Shown here one piece after another: positions 8,318 through 17,294 of a DNA stretch of 64,000 nt (positions within the stretch are counted from its first letter, which is position 1; the number at the start of each line of letters is the position of its first letter). Origin of the DNA: Streptomyces durocortorensis (GTDB taxonomy: Bacteria; Actinomycetota; Actinomycetes; Streptomycetales; Streptomycetaceae); assembly GCF_031760065.1 (NCBI RefSeq), contig NZ_CP134500.1, positions 5,146,001 through 5,210,000 on the forward strand, written 5' to 3'. The notes below the pieces were generated by a model that worked only from the letters and a program-made list of their open reading frames with translations, did not search any database and had not been told where the DNA came from. A program made the position numbers and the translations under genes.

Positions 8318-9738
8318 TGGTCGCGGCCGTCCTTGCCGTCTTCCTTGCCCTCATCGTTCTCGGAGGGCTTCCGCGGGCCCTTCGCCGCCTCGCCGAGCAT
8401 CTTGTCCAGCTCGGAGAAATCGGCCTGCTCGTGGTGCACGAAGCCGTCCGGGTCGTCCAGGTCGCGGGCGGTCGGCAGCATGTCCGGGTGCGCCCACAGC
8501 GCGTCGCGGCCCTCCAGGCCCCGGGCGTCCGTGAGCGAGGCCCACAGCCGCGAGGCGTCCCGCAGCCGCCGCGGGCGCAGCTGAAGGCCGATGAGCGTGG
8601 CGAACGTCTGCTCGGCCGGACCACCGGAGGCACGCCGCCTGCGCATCGTCTCGCGCAGCGCGTCGGCCGAGGTCAGCCGGGACTTCGCGGCCTCGTGGAC
8701 CACCGCGTCGACCCAGCCCTCCACCAGGGCGAGAGCCGTTTCGAGCCGGGCCAGGGACGCCTTCTGCTCGGGCGTGTCCTCGGGCTGGAACATGCCCTGC
8801 TGAAGGGCGTCCTGCAACTGCTCCGGCTGCGAGGGGTCGAACTGGCCGACGACGTCCTCCAGCTTGCTGGTGTCGACCGTGATGCCACGGGCGTACGCCT
8901 CGACGGCACCGAACAGATGCGACCGCAGCCACGGCACATGGGCGAAGAGCCGCTGGTGAGCGGCCTCGCGCAGGGCCAGATACAGCCGGACCTCGTCCTG
9001 CGGGACGCTGAGGTCCTTGCCGAACCGCGCCACGTTCAGCGGGAGGAGCGCGGCCTTGCCCGCCGGGCCCAGCGGCAGCCCGATGTCGGTGGAACCGACC
9101 ACCTCACCGGCCAGCACGCCGACGGCCTGGCCGATCTGCTGGCCGAACATGGCGCCGCCCATCGACCGCATCATGCCGATCAGCGGGCCCGCCATGGCCT
9201 GCATCTCCTCGGGCAGCACATCGCCCATCGCCAGGCCCACCCGCTCGGCCACCGGGTCGACCAGCTGCTGCCAGGCCGGCAGCGAGGCCTCGACCCACTC
9301 CGCGCGGCTCCACGCCACGGTGGAGACCGAACCGGAAGGCATCGAGGTCACGCCGTCGAGCCAGAGGTCCGCCAGCCGCAGCGCCTCGTCGACCGCCGTG
9401 CGCTCCGACGGGCCCACACTGGCGTCCTTGGTGCCGTCCGGCGTGCCCTGCGAGACCGTCTGGCGGGCGATCTGCTTGGCCATGTCCCAGTTCACGGGAC
9501 CGCCCTCGTAGCTCAGCATCTGACCGAGCTGCTGGAAGGCCGCGCCGAGATCGTTCGGATTCATCGAGCCGAACATCGCGGCGAACGGGTTGTCGCCGCC
9601 CGCTCCCGGCCCGAAGCCGAACGGGTTTCCCATCCCGCCCGCGCTCTGCCCACCCTCGGTGGGGTCCTTCTTCTTGCCCTCGTCGCCGTTCTCCGGCTCC
9701 TCCGGCGGAAGGCCGAATCCGAATGGGGTGTCACTCAC
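8314..9738 (-). CDS. DUF2342-family (Zincin_2) protein, putative metalloprotease fold
   Basis: 474 residues. The N-terminus is a low-complexity stretch with repeats of NPFGFG and NPFAAMFG. The middle matches the actinobacterial zinc-dependent metalloprotease-like family (LREAAHQRLFAHVPWL). At the expected HExxH position the sequence is EAAH, so a canonical zinc ligand set is not visible. The C-terminus is a Lys/Glu/Asp-rich tail. It is upstream of, and overlaps by a few bases, the Nudix gene. Catalytic activity is doubtful. Confidence 0.78.
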   Translation of the reverse strand: MSDTPFGFGLPPEEPENGDEGKKKDPTEGGQSAGGMGNPFGFGPGAGGDNPFAAMFGSMNPNDLGAAFQQLGQMLSYEGGPVNWDMAKQIARQTVSQGTPDGTKDASVGPSERTAVDEALRLADLWLDGVTSMPSGSVSTVAWSRAEWVEASLPAWQQLVDPVAERVGLAMGDVLPEEMQAMAGPLIGMMRSMGGAMFGQQIGQAVGVLAGEVVGSTDIGLPLGPAGKAALLPLNVARFGKDLSVPQDEVRLYLALREAAHQRLFAHVPWLRSHLFGAVEAYARGITVDTSKLEDVVGQFDPSQPEQLQDALQQGMFQPEDTPEQKASLARLETALALVEGWVDAVVHEAAKSRLTSADALRETMRRRRASGGPAEQTFATLIGLQLRPRRLRDASRLWASLTDARGLEGRDALWAHPDMLPTARDLDDPDGFVHHEQADFSELDKMLGEAAKGPRKPSENDEGKEDGKDGRDQ

Positions 9739-9928
9739 GGGTTTCCTCGGCTCCTAGGGCCGCCGGCTCGAACCGACGGCGACTGCCCGACATCACCATC
9801 CAGCGTAGACACCACGCCCGCTTCGGGCCTCAGTGCTCCGCCGACTCCCGGCCTGCGGCAGGATGGACGCCACCTGGTACGTACGCGTCATTCGGGTACG
9901 TACTGAAGACAACCGCTGGAGACGCCCG

Positions 9929-11080
9929 GTGAGTTCCCCAGATCCGCAGGTTCGCGCAGCGCGAAACCTGACCGACCCCTCGCCCGAAAGCACAACCGAA
10001 AAGAAACGCCCCAGGACCCCCAGGAACCGGGGCCCCGTCGTCGCGGTCACCGGCGCCGCGACCGGCATCGGCGAGCTGCTGACCGCGCACCTCGCCGCAT
10101 CCGACGCGATCAAGCAGGTCATCGCGATCGACGAACGCCGCGGCGAGGTCTCCGAGGCGACCTGGCACATCCTGGACGTCCGGGACCCGGCCATCGCCGA
10201 GAAACTGCGCGGCGCGGACGTCGTCGTGCACCTGGCCCTCGATCTCGACCTGGAGACCGACCCCGCCGCCCGTACCGCGTACAACGTACGGGGCACCCAG
10301 ACGGTCCTCACCGCCGCGGCGGCCGCAGGGGTTCACCGGGTCGTGCTGTGCACCTCGGCGATGGTCTACGGGGCGCTGGCCGACAACGATGTGCCGCTCT
10401 CCGAGGACGCCGAGCTGCGTGCCACCGCGGAGGCCACCGGCGTCGGCGACCTCCTGGAGATCGAGCGGCTGGGCCGCCGCGCGCCCCGCGCCCACCCCGG
10501 GCTCAATGTCACCGTCGTGCGTCCCACCGTCCTGGTCGGCGGCACCGACACCGCCCTGACTCGCTACTTCGAGTCGCCGCGCCTTCTGGTCGTCGCCGGA
10601 TCGCGGCCCACCTGGCAGTTCTGCCACGTCGAGGACCTGGTGACAGCCCTGGAGTACGCCGCCCTGGAGAGGATCGACGGCGAGTTCGCGGTCGGCTGCG
10701 ACGGCTGGCTGGAACAGGAGGAGGTCGAGGAGCTCAGCGGCGTACGCCGGATGGAACTGCCCTCCGCCGTCGCACTCGGGGCTGCCGCCCGGCTGCACCG
10801 GATCGGCCTCACCCCCTCCCCGGCCGGTGACCTGGCGTACACGATGCACCCCTGGGTGGTCAGCGTCAGCAGGCTGCACGACGCGGGATGGCGGCCGAAG
10901 TGGACCAACGAGGAGGTCCTCGCGGCGCTGCTCGAAGAGGTCGAGGGACGCCACACGCTCGCCGGCCGCCGCCTCGGCCGCAAGGACGCCACCGCCGCCG
11001 GAGCCGCCGGAGCCACGGTCGCCCTGCTCGGCGCCGCCGCCGTGGTCCGCCGTGCCCGCAAGGCCCGCCGACGCATCTGA
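9929..11080 (+). CDS. NAD(P)-dependent SDR-family epimerase-like protein with C-terminal membrane anchor
   Basis: 383 residues. The Rossmann glycine motif is TGAATGIGE (41-49). DVRDP and VVVHLALDLD mark the second half-domain of extended SDRs, and VYGA lies at the usual substrate-side position. A hydrophobic stretch near the C-terminus (about 352-370, GATVALLGAAAVV), then Arg/Lys, looks like a single membrane anchor. Start GTG 9929 has GGAG seven bases upstream; the region further upstream is divergent promoter space shared with the DUF2342 gene. Substrate unknown. Confidence 0.82.
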   Translation: MSSPDPQVRAARNLTDPSPESTTEKKRPRTPRNRGPVVAVTGAATGIGELLTAHLAASDAIKQVIAIDERRGEVSEATWHILDVRDPAIAEKLRGADVVVHLALDLDLETDPAARTAYNVRGTQTVLTAAAAAGVHRVVLCTSAMVYGALADNDVPLSEDAELRATAEATGVGDLLEIERLGRRAPRAHPGLNVTVVRPTVLVGGTDTALTRYFESPRLLVVAGSRPTWQFCHVEDLVTALEYAALERIDGEFAVGCDGWLEQEEVEELSGVRRMELPSAVALGAAARLHRIGLTPSPAGDLAYTMHPWVVSVSRLHDAGWRPKWTNEEVLAALLEEVEGRHTLAGRRLGRKDATAAGAAGATVALLGAAAVVRRARKARRRI

Positions 11081-11198
11081 CCGGCCACACCGCAGCGGGC
11101 CGCTGGGCGAGTCCCTGTAGGAGGCTCCAACCCGGGAGGCCTGCCGCCGGGCGAACACGCAATTCCGGGATGTCAGTGCCGTACGGCACGATGGAGGC

Positions 11199-11660
<462 letters not shown>

Positions 11661-11786
11661 GCGCAAACCGGACCGCGGCGTATCAGCCCCGATTTGCGTA
11701 ACCGCCCCCCCGCCATGAGCGTTGGTCTTCCGGATCGTTAATCTGCTGATCGGGCATCCGGTCGCTCATGGGGTAGGGAGGTCGTG

Positions 11787-11957
11787 ATGGGAGCACTCGC
11801 TTGGCTGCTGATTCCGTTTTTCGCTGCTGTCGGCGGTGCGATATGGGCGAGCTGGGCTGCTCGTAATCGCACGACCGGCGATGTCACCGAACTCGCCGGC
11901 TATGCCAGGTTCCGTGACGCGATGGAGAAATCGCACTCCGGTTCCGAGGCTCTCTGA
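11787..11957 (+). CDS. Small single-pass membrane protein
   Basis: 56 residues: an N-terminal transmembrane helix (LAWLLIPFFAAVGGAIWASW, residues 4-23) followed by a charged cytoplasmic tail (ARNRTTGDVTELAGYARFRDAME). GGGAGG lies seven bases before ATG 11787. It sits 102 bases upstream of the Lon-like protease gene, in the same direction. Function unknown. Confidence 0.75.
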   Translation: MGALAWLLIPFFAAVGGAIWASWAARNRTTGDVTELAGYARFRDAMEKSHSGSEAL

Positions 11958-12059
11958 AGACCGTCGAACGCCGCGTGAGGCCCTGCCGCCGCGTACCGGT
12001 CTCCCCGTACGGACCGGCCCCGGCGGTGCACTGACAGGCCCTTCCCGTACTGTCGTTCC

Positions 12060-13175
12060 ATGCCACGCCGCACCGCGACGATGCTCGCTTCCACCCTCGT
12101 CCTCATCGCGCTGCTCTGCGCCGGCGTGCTGATCAAAGTGCCGTATGCGGAGATGTCTCCCGGACCGACGGTCAACACCCTGGGCGAAGCGCGTGGCGAG
12201 CCCGTACTGCAGATCTCCGGTCGCAAGACGTACCCGACCTCCGGGCACCTCAACATGACGACGGTCCGCGTCACCGGAGCGGAGTACCGGATGAACCTCG
12301 TCGAGGCCGTCTACGGCTGGATGGCCCACGACAGCGTTGTGGTGCCGCACGACACCCTCTACCCGGACGGCAAGACCGAGGAGGAGTCCACCCAGGAGAA
12401 CGCCGAGGAGTTCAGCCAGTCCCAGGAGAGCGCCAAGGTGGCCGCCCTGGAGGAGCTGAAGATCCCGGTGTCCACGCAGGTCGTGGTCTCCTCGGTGGTC
12501 AAGGACAGTCCCGCCCAGGGCAAGCTGCACGCGGGCGACGTGATCAGGGCCGTCGACGGTACGGCGGTCAAGGAACCCGGTGATGTGGCGAAGCTGGTCA
12601 CCGAGCACCGGCCCGGCGAGGACGTCACCTTCACCATCGTCCCCGCCAAGGAGGCCGTGGCGGCCGAGAAGACGGGCCGGCCCCCCGAGGGCGAAGAGAG
12701 GATCACCATCACCACCGCCAAGGCTCCCGCCTCCAAGGACGGCGGCGACGGCGGTGAGGAGGGGCGCGCGATCGTCGGGATCGCGGCCGGGACGGACCAC
12801 ACCTTCCCGTTCGAGATCGACATCAAGCTGGCGGACGTCGGAGGGCCGAGCGCCGGGCTGATGTTCTCCCTGGGCATCATCGACAAGCTCACCCCGGGCG
12901 ATCTGACCGGCGGGAAGTTCGTCGCGGGCACCGGCACGATCGACGACGCGGGCAAGGTCGGCCCGATCGGCGGCATCACCATGAAGCTGGTCGGCGCCCG
13001 CGAGGCCGGCGCACGCTACTTCCTCACCCCCGACGACAACTGCGCATCGGCCGCGGCCGACACCCCGAGCGGGCTCACCCTGGTCCGGGTCAAGACCATC
13101 GAGGACGCCAAGAAGTCGCTGGAGCAGATCCGCGCCGGGAAGACCGACGCCCTGCCGAGCTGCTCGGCAGGCTGA
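12060..13175 (+). CDS. Lon-like PDZ-domain serine protease (YlbL family)
   Basis: 371 residues. An N-terminal signal-anchor (about 6-25) is followed by an extracytoplasmic part with a PDZ domain (about 130-215, VVSSVVKDSPAQGKLHAGDVI) and a Lon-type protease domain. The catalytic Ser264 is in GGPSAGLMF and the Lys309 in TMKLVGAREAG, matching the Ser-Lys dyad of Lon. B. subtilis YlbL is the best known relative. In many actinobacteria this gene is next to UPF0182, as here. The substrate is probably a membrane or envelope protein (inferred). Confidence 0.9.
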   Translation: MPRRTATMLASTLVLIALLCAGVLIKVPYAEMSPGPTVNTLGEARGEPVLQISGRKTYPTSGHLNMTTVRVTGAEYRMNLVEAVYGWMAHDSVVVPHDTLYPDGKTEEESTQENAEEFSQSQESAKVAALEELKIPVSTQVVVSSVVKDSPAQGKLHAGDVIRAVDGTAVKEPGDVAKLVTEHRPGEDVTFTIVPAKEAVAAEKTGRPPEGEERITITTAKAPASKDGGDGGEEGRAIVGIAAGTDHTFPFEIDIKLADVGGPSAGLMFSLGIIDKLTPGDLTGGKFVAGTGTIDDAGKVGPIGGITMKLVGAREAGARYFLTPDDNCASAAADTPSGLTLVRVKTIEDAKKSLEQIRAGKTDALPSCSAG

Positions 13176-13183
13176 CGGCCGTG

Positions 13184-13215
13184 CCGCCCGGGCCCCGTAC
13201 GACGGACCCGGGCGG
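13184..13215. terminator. Hairpin between convergent genes
   Basis: A 9-bp GC stem (CCGCCCGGG with CCCGGGCGG) separates the Lon-like protease from the convergent PPA1309-type gene. Confidence 0.6.
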
Positions 13216-13223
13216 TAGCCCGG

Positions 13224-13784
13224 TCAGGACTCGAACGTGGCCGCGAGCGCCTCGGCAAGACCGGGGACCAGACCGGCGCCCGTCAGCACCTCGGTGGGGG
13301 AGTCCTTCTCGCGCAGCCGGACAGCGGACTCGCGCGCCCCGTCCCGCAGGACGGCCACGGTCATCCGCACCTCCTGCCGGTCGGGGTGCTTGGCCACCCA
13401 CTGGGTGAGCTGCTTGTCGCTGAGCCCTTCGGGTACGGAGGCCTCGGCGGACGGCGGCAACATCAGCCGCTCCACCGTCATGGCGCAGCCGACCACCGCA
13501 TCGGGCCAGGCGATGGTGGCGAGGAACTCGTCCAGCGCGGTGCCCGGGGGCAGCTCGTCCTGCTCGATCGGGGTGAGGGCGGCGACGGAGGACCCGGGGT
13601 CGTCCAGGCCGAGCTGAGAGGCGAGGCCGGGCTCCTGGGACCGCAGCCGGTCGGTGTCGACCAGGGCGAACAGCCGCGCGGGCCGGTCCCAGCCGAGGGT
13701 GGAGGCGTAGGCGTCGATTTCGAGGACGGCGACGGTGAGCGGACTCGCGGCCATCGGGGGTCCTGCGGGGGAAACATTGGGCAT
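13224..13784 (-). CDS. PPA1309-family conserved actinobacterial protein
   Basis: 186 residues, soluble, no membrane segment. Characteristic stretch LEIDAYASTLGWDRPARLFA near the N-terminus and a C-terminal VLTGAGLVPGLAEALAATF. This is a conserved actinobacterial family of unknown function. ATG 13784 has AGGA about eight bases upstream; ATG 13754 (starting MAASPLTVAV) is a good alternative with its own AGGA. It is divergent from the UPF0182 gene. Confidence 0.75.
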   Translation of the reverse strand: MPNVSPAGPPMAASPLTVAVLEIDAYASTLGWDRPARLFALVDTDRLRSQEPGLASQLGLDDPGSSVAALTPIEQDELPPGTALDEFLATIAWPDAVVGCAMTVERLMLPPSAEASVPEGLSDKQLTQWVAKHPDRQEVRMTVAVLRDGARESAVRLREKDSPTEVLTGAGLVPGLAEALAATFES

Positions 13785-13818
13785 GGGCAATATCCTGCCT
13801 CGTCCTACCCCGGAGACG

Positions 13819-13844
13819 GGAACTAGGTAAAGCTTCAGTAAGTT
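13819..13844 (+). promoter_or_regulatory. Candidate ECF-sigma promoter for the UPF0182 gene
   Basis: GGAAC at 13819-13823, exactly 18 bases, then GTT at 13842-13844. This is the layout of sigma-R-type promoters (GGAAT-N18-GTT), with C for T at the last -35 base. It is 65 bases before the predicted start codon. Confidence 0.4.
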
Positions 13845-13908
13845 GCATAGGTGGGCTCTAGGATCGCTGGGCCTGTTCCACTCGACCGCGAACTTCGAGG
13901 TGCGCACG

Positions 13909-16900
13909 TTGGCTTTCCAGATGCCGGACCGCGGCGGAGGCCCGACCGGGCCACGGATCAGAGTCGGCCGCCCGTCCCGGCGCGCCCGAACCCTGCTCAT
14001 GACTTTGGGCGTCCTGGCGGTTCTCGCCATGGCCTTCGTCATGTTCGCCGGGTTCTGGACGGACTGGCTCTGGTACAGGTCGGTCGCGTATTCATCCGTC
14101 TTCACCACCACCCTGTGGACCAAGATCGGGCTCTTCCTCGTCTTCGGACTGCTGATGGCCGTGGCCATCGGCGTGAACATCTGGCTCGCGCACCGGCTCC
14201 GGCCGCCGCTGAGCGCGATGTCCCTGGAGCAGCAGAGCCTGGACCGCTATCGCATGAGCATCGCCCCCTTCAAGAAGTGGGTGCTGCTCGCCGCCACGGC
14301 GCTCGTCGGGCTGATCGCCGGAGCATCCGCCTCCGGCCAGTGGCGCACGTGGCTGATGTACGTCAACGGCGTGCCGTTCAACCAGAAGGACCCCCAGTTC
14401 AATCTGGACGTCGCCTTCTACGCCTTCGACCTGCCGTGGTACCGCTTCCTGCTGGGCTTCGGCTTCGCGGCGACCGTGCTGTCGCTGATCGCCGCCGCCC
14501 TGACCCACTATCTGTACGGCGGGCTGCGCATCACCAGCCCCGGCGCCCGTGCCACCGCGGCGGCCACCGGCCATCTCTCGGTGCTGCTCGGCATCTTCGT
14601 CTCCCTGAAGGCCGTGGCGTACTGGCTCGACCGGTACGGTCTGGCGGTGAAGTCCAGTGACTTCAAGGCCGCGGACAACTGGACGGGCCTGCGGTACGTC
14701 GACGCGAACGCCTATCTCCCGGCGAAGACCATCCTGTTCTGCATCGCGGCGATCTGTGCCGTGCTGTTCTTCGCGACGCTGTGGCGCCGCACCTGGCAGC
14801 TGCCGGTCATCGGCTTCGGCCTGATGGTGCTGTCGGCGATCCTGATCGGCGGGCTCTACCCGGCGATCGTGCAGAAGTTCCAGGTCCAGCCGAACGAGCA
14901 GGCCAAGGAAGCGCCGTTCATCCAGAAGAACATCGACGCGACACGCGATGCGTACGACATCGACGACGCGGTGATGGAGGATTACGCGGGCCAGGCCACC
15001 AAGGGGGACGGCACCAAGTTGCGGGCCGCCGCCAACACGGCCGCCAGCTACCGCGTGATGGACCCCAACGTCGTCTCCCCGGCCTTCCAGCAGCTCCAGC
15101 AGCGCAGGAACTACTACCAGTTCCCCAAGACGCTGGACGTCGACCGCTACAAGGGTGCGGACGGCAAGGAGCAGGACACGATCATCGGTCTGCGTGAGCT
15201 GAACATCCAGGGCCTGCCCAAGCGGAACTGGATCAACGACCACTTCACGTACACCCACGGCTACGGCGCCATCGCGGCCCGCGGCACCACCACCGGCACC
15301 AACCCGACGGGGTCCCCGGACTTCATGGAGTCGGGTCTGCCGTCCACCGGTGAGTTCGGGGAGTACGAGCAGCGGGTCTACTACGGCGAGAAGACCGAGC
15401 AGTACTCCATCGTCGGCGGGCCCCAGAAGGAGCTCGACTACGAGGAGGACGGCGAGAAGACCACCAGCTACAAGGGCGGCAGCGGGGTCAGCCTCTCCAA
15501 CGGCTTCAACCGTGCCGCGTACGCGGTCGCTTTCAGCGAGCCGCAGATCATGTACTCGGGAGCCATCGGTGAGGGCTCGCGGATCCTGTACAACCGCACG
15601 CCCAAGGAGCGCGTCGAGGCGGTCGCCCCGTGGCTGACCATCGACGGCGACGCCTACCCGGCGGTCGTCGACGGCCGGATCCAGTGGATCGTCGACGCCT
15701 ACACCACGACCAACGGCTACCCGTACGCGTCCCGCACGACGCTCGGCGACACCACGGCCGACTCGCTGACCACCAATCAGCGCGCGGTCGTCGCCCAGGA
15801 GAACCAGGTCAACTACATCCGCAACTCGGTGAAGGCCACCGTCGACGCGTACGACGGCAAGGTCAAGCTCTACGAGTGGGACACCAAGGACCCGGTCCTC
15901 AAGACCTGGCGCAAGGCGTTCCCGGGCACCGTGGAGGCCCGCTCGGAGATCCCGCAGACCCTCCTGGACCACCTGCGGTATCCCCAGGACCTCTTCAAGG
16001 TCCAGCGTGAGCTGCTCACCCGCTACCACGTCGAGGACCCCGCGCAGTTCTACAGCGGCTCCGACGCGTGGCAGGTGCCGGACGACCCGACGAACCAGGA
16101 GCCGGGTTCCGTCCCGCCGTACTACCTGAGCATGAAGATGCCGGGCCAGAGCGAGCAGGAGTTCTCCCTGACCACCACGTTCACCCCGAGGGGGCGCCCG
16201 AACCTCGGGGCCTTCATGGCGGTGAACGCGGACGCGGCCAGCAAGGACTACGGCACCATGAGGCTCCTGCGGGTCACCTCAACGGTGAAGGGCCCGGGCC
16301 AGGTACAGAGTGAGCTCAACGGTAACGACGACGTCGCCGAGTTCGTGAGGAACCTCAAGGGCACCGACTCGGACATCGAGTACGGAAACCTGCTGACGGT
16401 TCCCCTCGAAGGCGGCTTCCTCTACATCGAGCCGGTCTACACGCGCGGTGGCACACAGAACTACCCGCTGCTGCGCAAGGTGGCCGCCTCGTACGGTTCG
16501 GAGATCGTCTTCGAGAACAATCTGGGAGACGCGCTCAACGCGGTCTTCGGGGTCGACGGCGATTCGGACACGACACCGCCCGACCCCAGTGAGCCGGACG
16601 AGCCCACCAAGCCCCCGGCCACCGGCGACGAGGCACTCAAGAAGGCCATCGCGGACGCCCAGAAGGCGTACACGGACGGCGAGAAGGCGCTGAAGGAGCA
16701 GGACTGGCCCGCCTACGGCAAGGCGCAGGACGCTCTCCAGGAGGCTCTTGAGCGGGCCGCCGCCGCGCAGCCCAAGCCGGGCAGCGAGGGCGAGAAGGCG
16801 GACGGCGCAGCCAAGCCGGACGGTGCAGACAAGCCGGACGGCGATGCCGAGCCGGAGGGTGAGGGCGAGCCGGAGAGTTCGGCCAAGCCCGCGAGCGTCG

Positions 16901-16953
16901 GCAGGTCGGCGCCCGCCGAGGGAGCCGGGGAGGGCAGCGGCCAGGGCAGCTGA
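13909..16953 (+). CDS. UPF0182-family large membrane protein
   Basis: About 1014 residues. Seven or so N-terminal transmembrane helices (first about [19 protein letters not shown]) precede a large domain with many aromatic and Tyr-Asp motifs ([24 protein letters not shown]) that would face outside. The C-terminal 130 residues are Pro/Glu/Lys/Ala-rich and include PDGA-type repeats. TTG 13909 has GAGG eight bases upstream and is preferred; ATG 13921 is four codons later. The family is widespread in actinobacteria and its function is unknown. Confidence 0.88.
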   Translation: MAFQMPDRGGGPTGPRIRVGRPSRRARTLLMTLGVLAVLAMAFVMFAGFWTDWLWYRSVAYSSVFTTTLWTKIGLFLVFGLLMAVAIGVNIWLAHRLRPPLSAMSLEQQSLDRYRMSIAPFKKWVLLAATALVGLIAGASASGQWRTWLMYVNGVPFNQKDPQFNLDVAFYAFDLPWYRFLLGFGFAATVLSLIAAALTHYLYGGLRITSPGARATAAATGHLSVLLGIFVSLKAVAYWLDRYGLAVKSSDFKAADNWTGLRYVDANAYLPAKTILFCIAAICAVLFFATLWRRTWQLPVIGFGLMVLSAILIGGLYPAIVQKFQVQPNEQAKEAPFIQKNIDATRDAYDIDDAVMEDYAGQATKGDGTKLRAAANTAASYRVMDPNVVSPAFQQLQQRRNYYQFPKTLDVDRYKGADGKEQDTIIGLRELNIQGLPKRNWINDHFTYTHGYGAIAARGTTTGTNPTGSPDFMESGLPSTGEFGEYEQRVYYGEKTEQYSIVGGPQKELDYEEDGEKTTSYKGGSGVSLSNGFNRAAYAVAFSEPQIMYSGAIGEGSRILYNRTPKERVEAVAPWLTIDGDAYPAVVDGRIQWIVDAYTTTNGYPYASRTTLGDTTADSLTTNQRAVVAQENQVNYIRNSVKATVDAYDGKVKLYEWDTKDPVLKTWRKAFPGTVEARSEIPQTLLDHLRYPQDLFKVQRELLTRYHVEDPAQFYSGSDAWQVPDDPTNQEPGSVPPYYLSMKMPGQSEQEFSLTTTFTPRGRPNLGAFMAVNADAASKDYGTMRLLRVTSTVKGPGQVQSELNGNDDVAEFVRNLKGTDSDIEYGNLLTVPLEGGFLYIEPVYTRGGTQNYPLLRKVAASYGSEIVFENNLGDALNAVFGVDGDSDTTPPDPSEPDEPTKPPATGDEALKKAIADAQKAYTDGEKALKEQDWPAYGKAQDALQEALERAAAAQPKPGSEGEKADGAAKPDGADKPDGDAEPEGEGEPESSAKPASVGRSAPAEGAGEGSGQGS

Positions 16954-16995
16954 GAATGACCCACTCCGCGTCGTGGTACGGTTTGAACACAACGA

Positions 16996-17069
16996 CGCGG
17001 GGTGGAGCAGCTCGGTAGCTCGCTGGGCTCATAACCCAGAGGTCGCAGGTTCAAATCCTGTCCCCGCTA
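16996..17069 (+). tRNA. tRNA-fMet(CAT), copy 1
   Basis: A 74-base cloverleaf with anticodon CAT. Two initiator features are visible: the first base pair of the acceptor stem is a C-T mismatch, and the anticodon stem has three consecutive G-C pairs (GGG/CCC). CCA is not encoded. It lies 42 bases after the UPF0182 stop. Confidence 0.95.
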
Positions 17070-17076
17070 CTGAAAA

Positions 17077-17114
17077 GACGAAGGCCCGGATCCCATGGGA
17101 TCCGGGCCTTCGTC
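17077..17114 (+). terminator. Terminator of the first initiator tRNA
   Basis: A perfect 38-base palindrome (arm GACGAAGGCCCGGATCCCA), starting seven bases after the tRNA. Confidence 0.85.
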
Positions 17115-17294
17115 GTGCCGTCGTCCGTGCGTGCCGTGCCTTTCGCGAGTCGAGGGCGTGAAGTGCGGTTCGCTGGGCACCAGTTGGGTCCGGACGTGTT
17201 TGACTTGTCTCCCTGTGGGCATGTCGACAAAACGCTGAAGTGACCTCACTGGCCGCGGTATACCAGGTGTACGCGGGTTGCAGGTGGTGCGACG

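Larger units (their letters stand above)
16993..17114 (+). repeat. 122-bp repeat, copy 1 (initiator tRNA plus terminator)
   Basis: This segment is identical to 19567-19688. It contains the whole tRNA gene and the palindromic terminator, with three extra bases at the left. The flanking sequences are unrelated. Confidence 0.95.
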
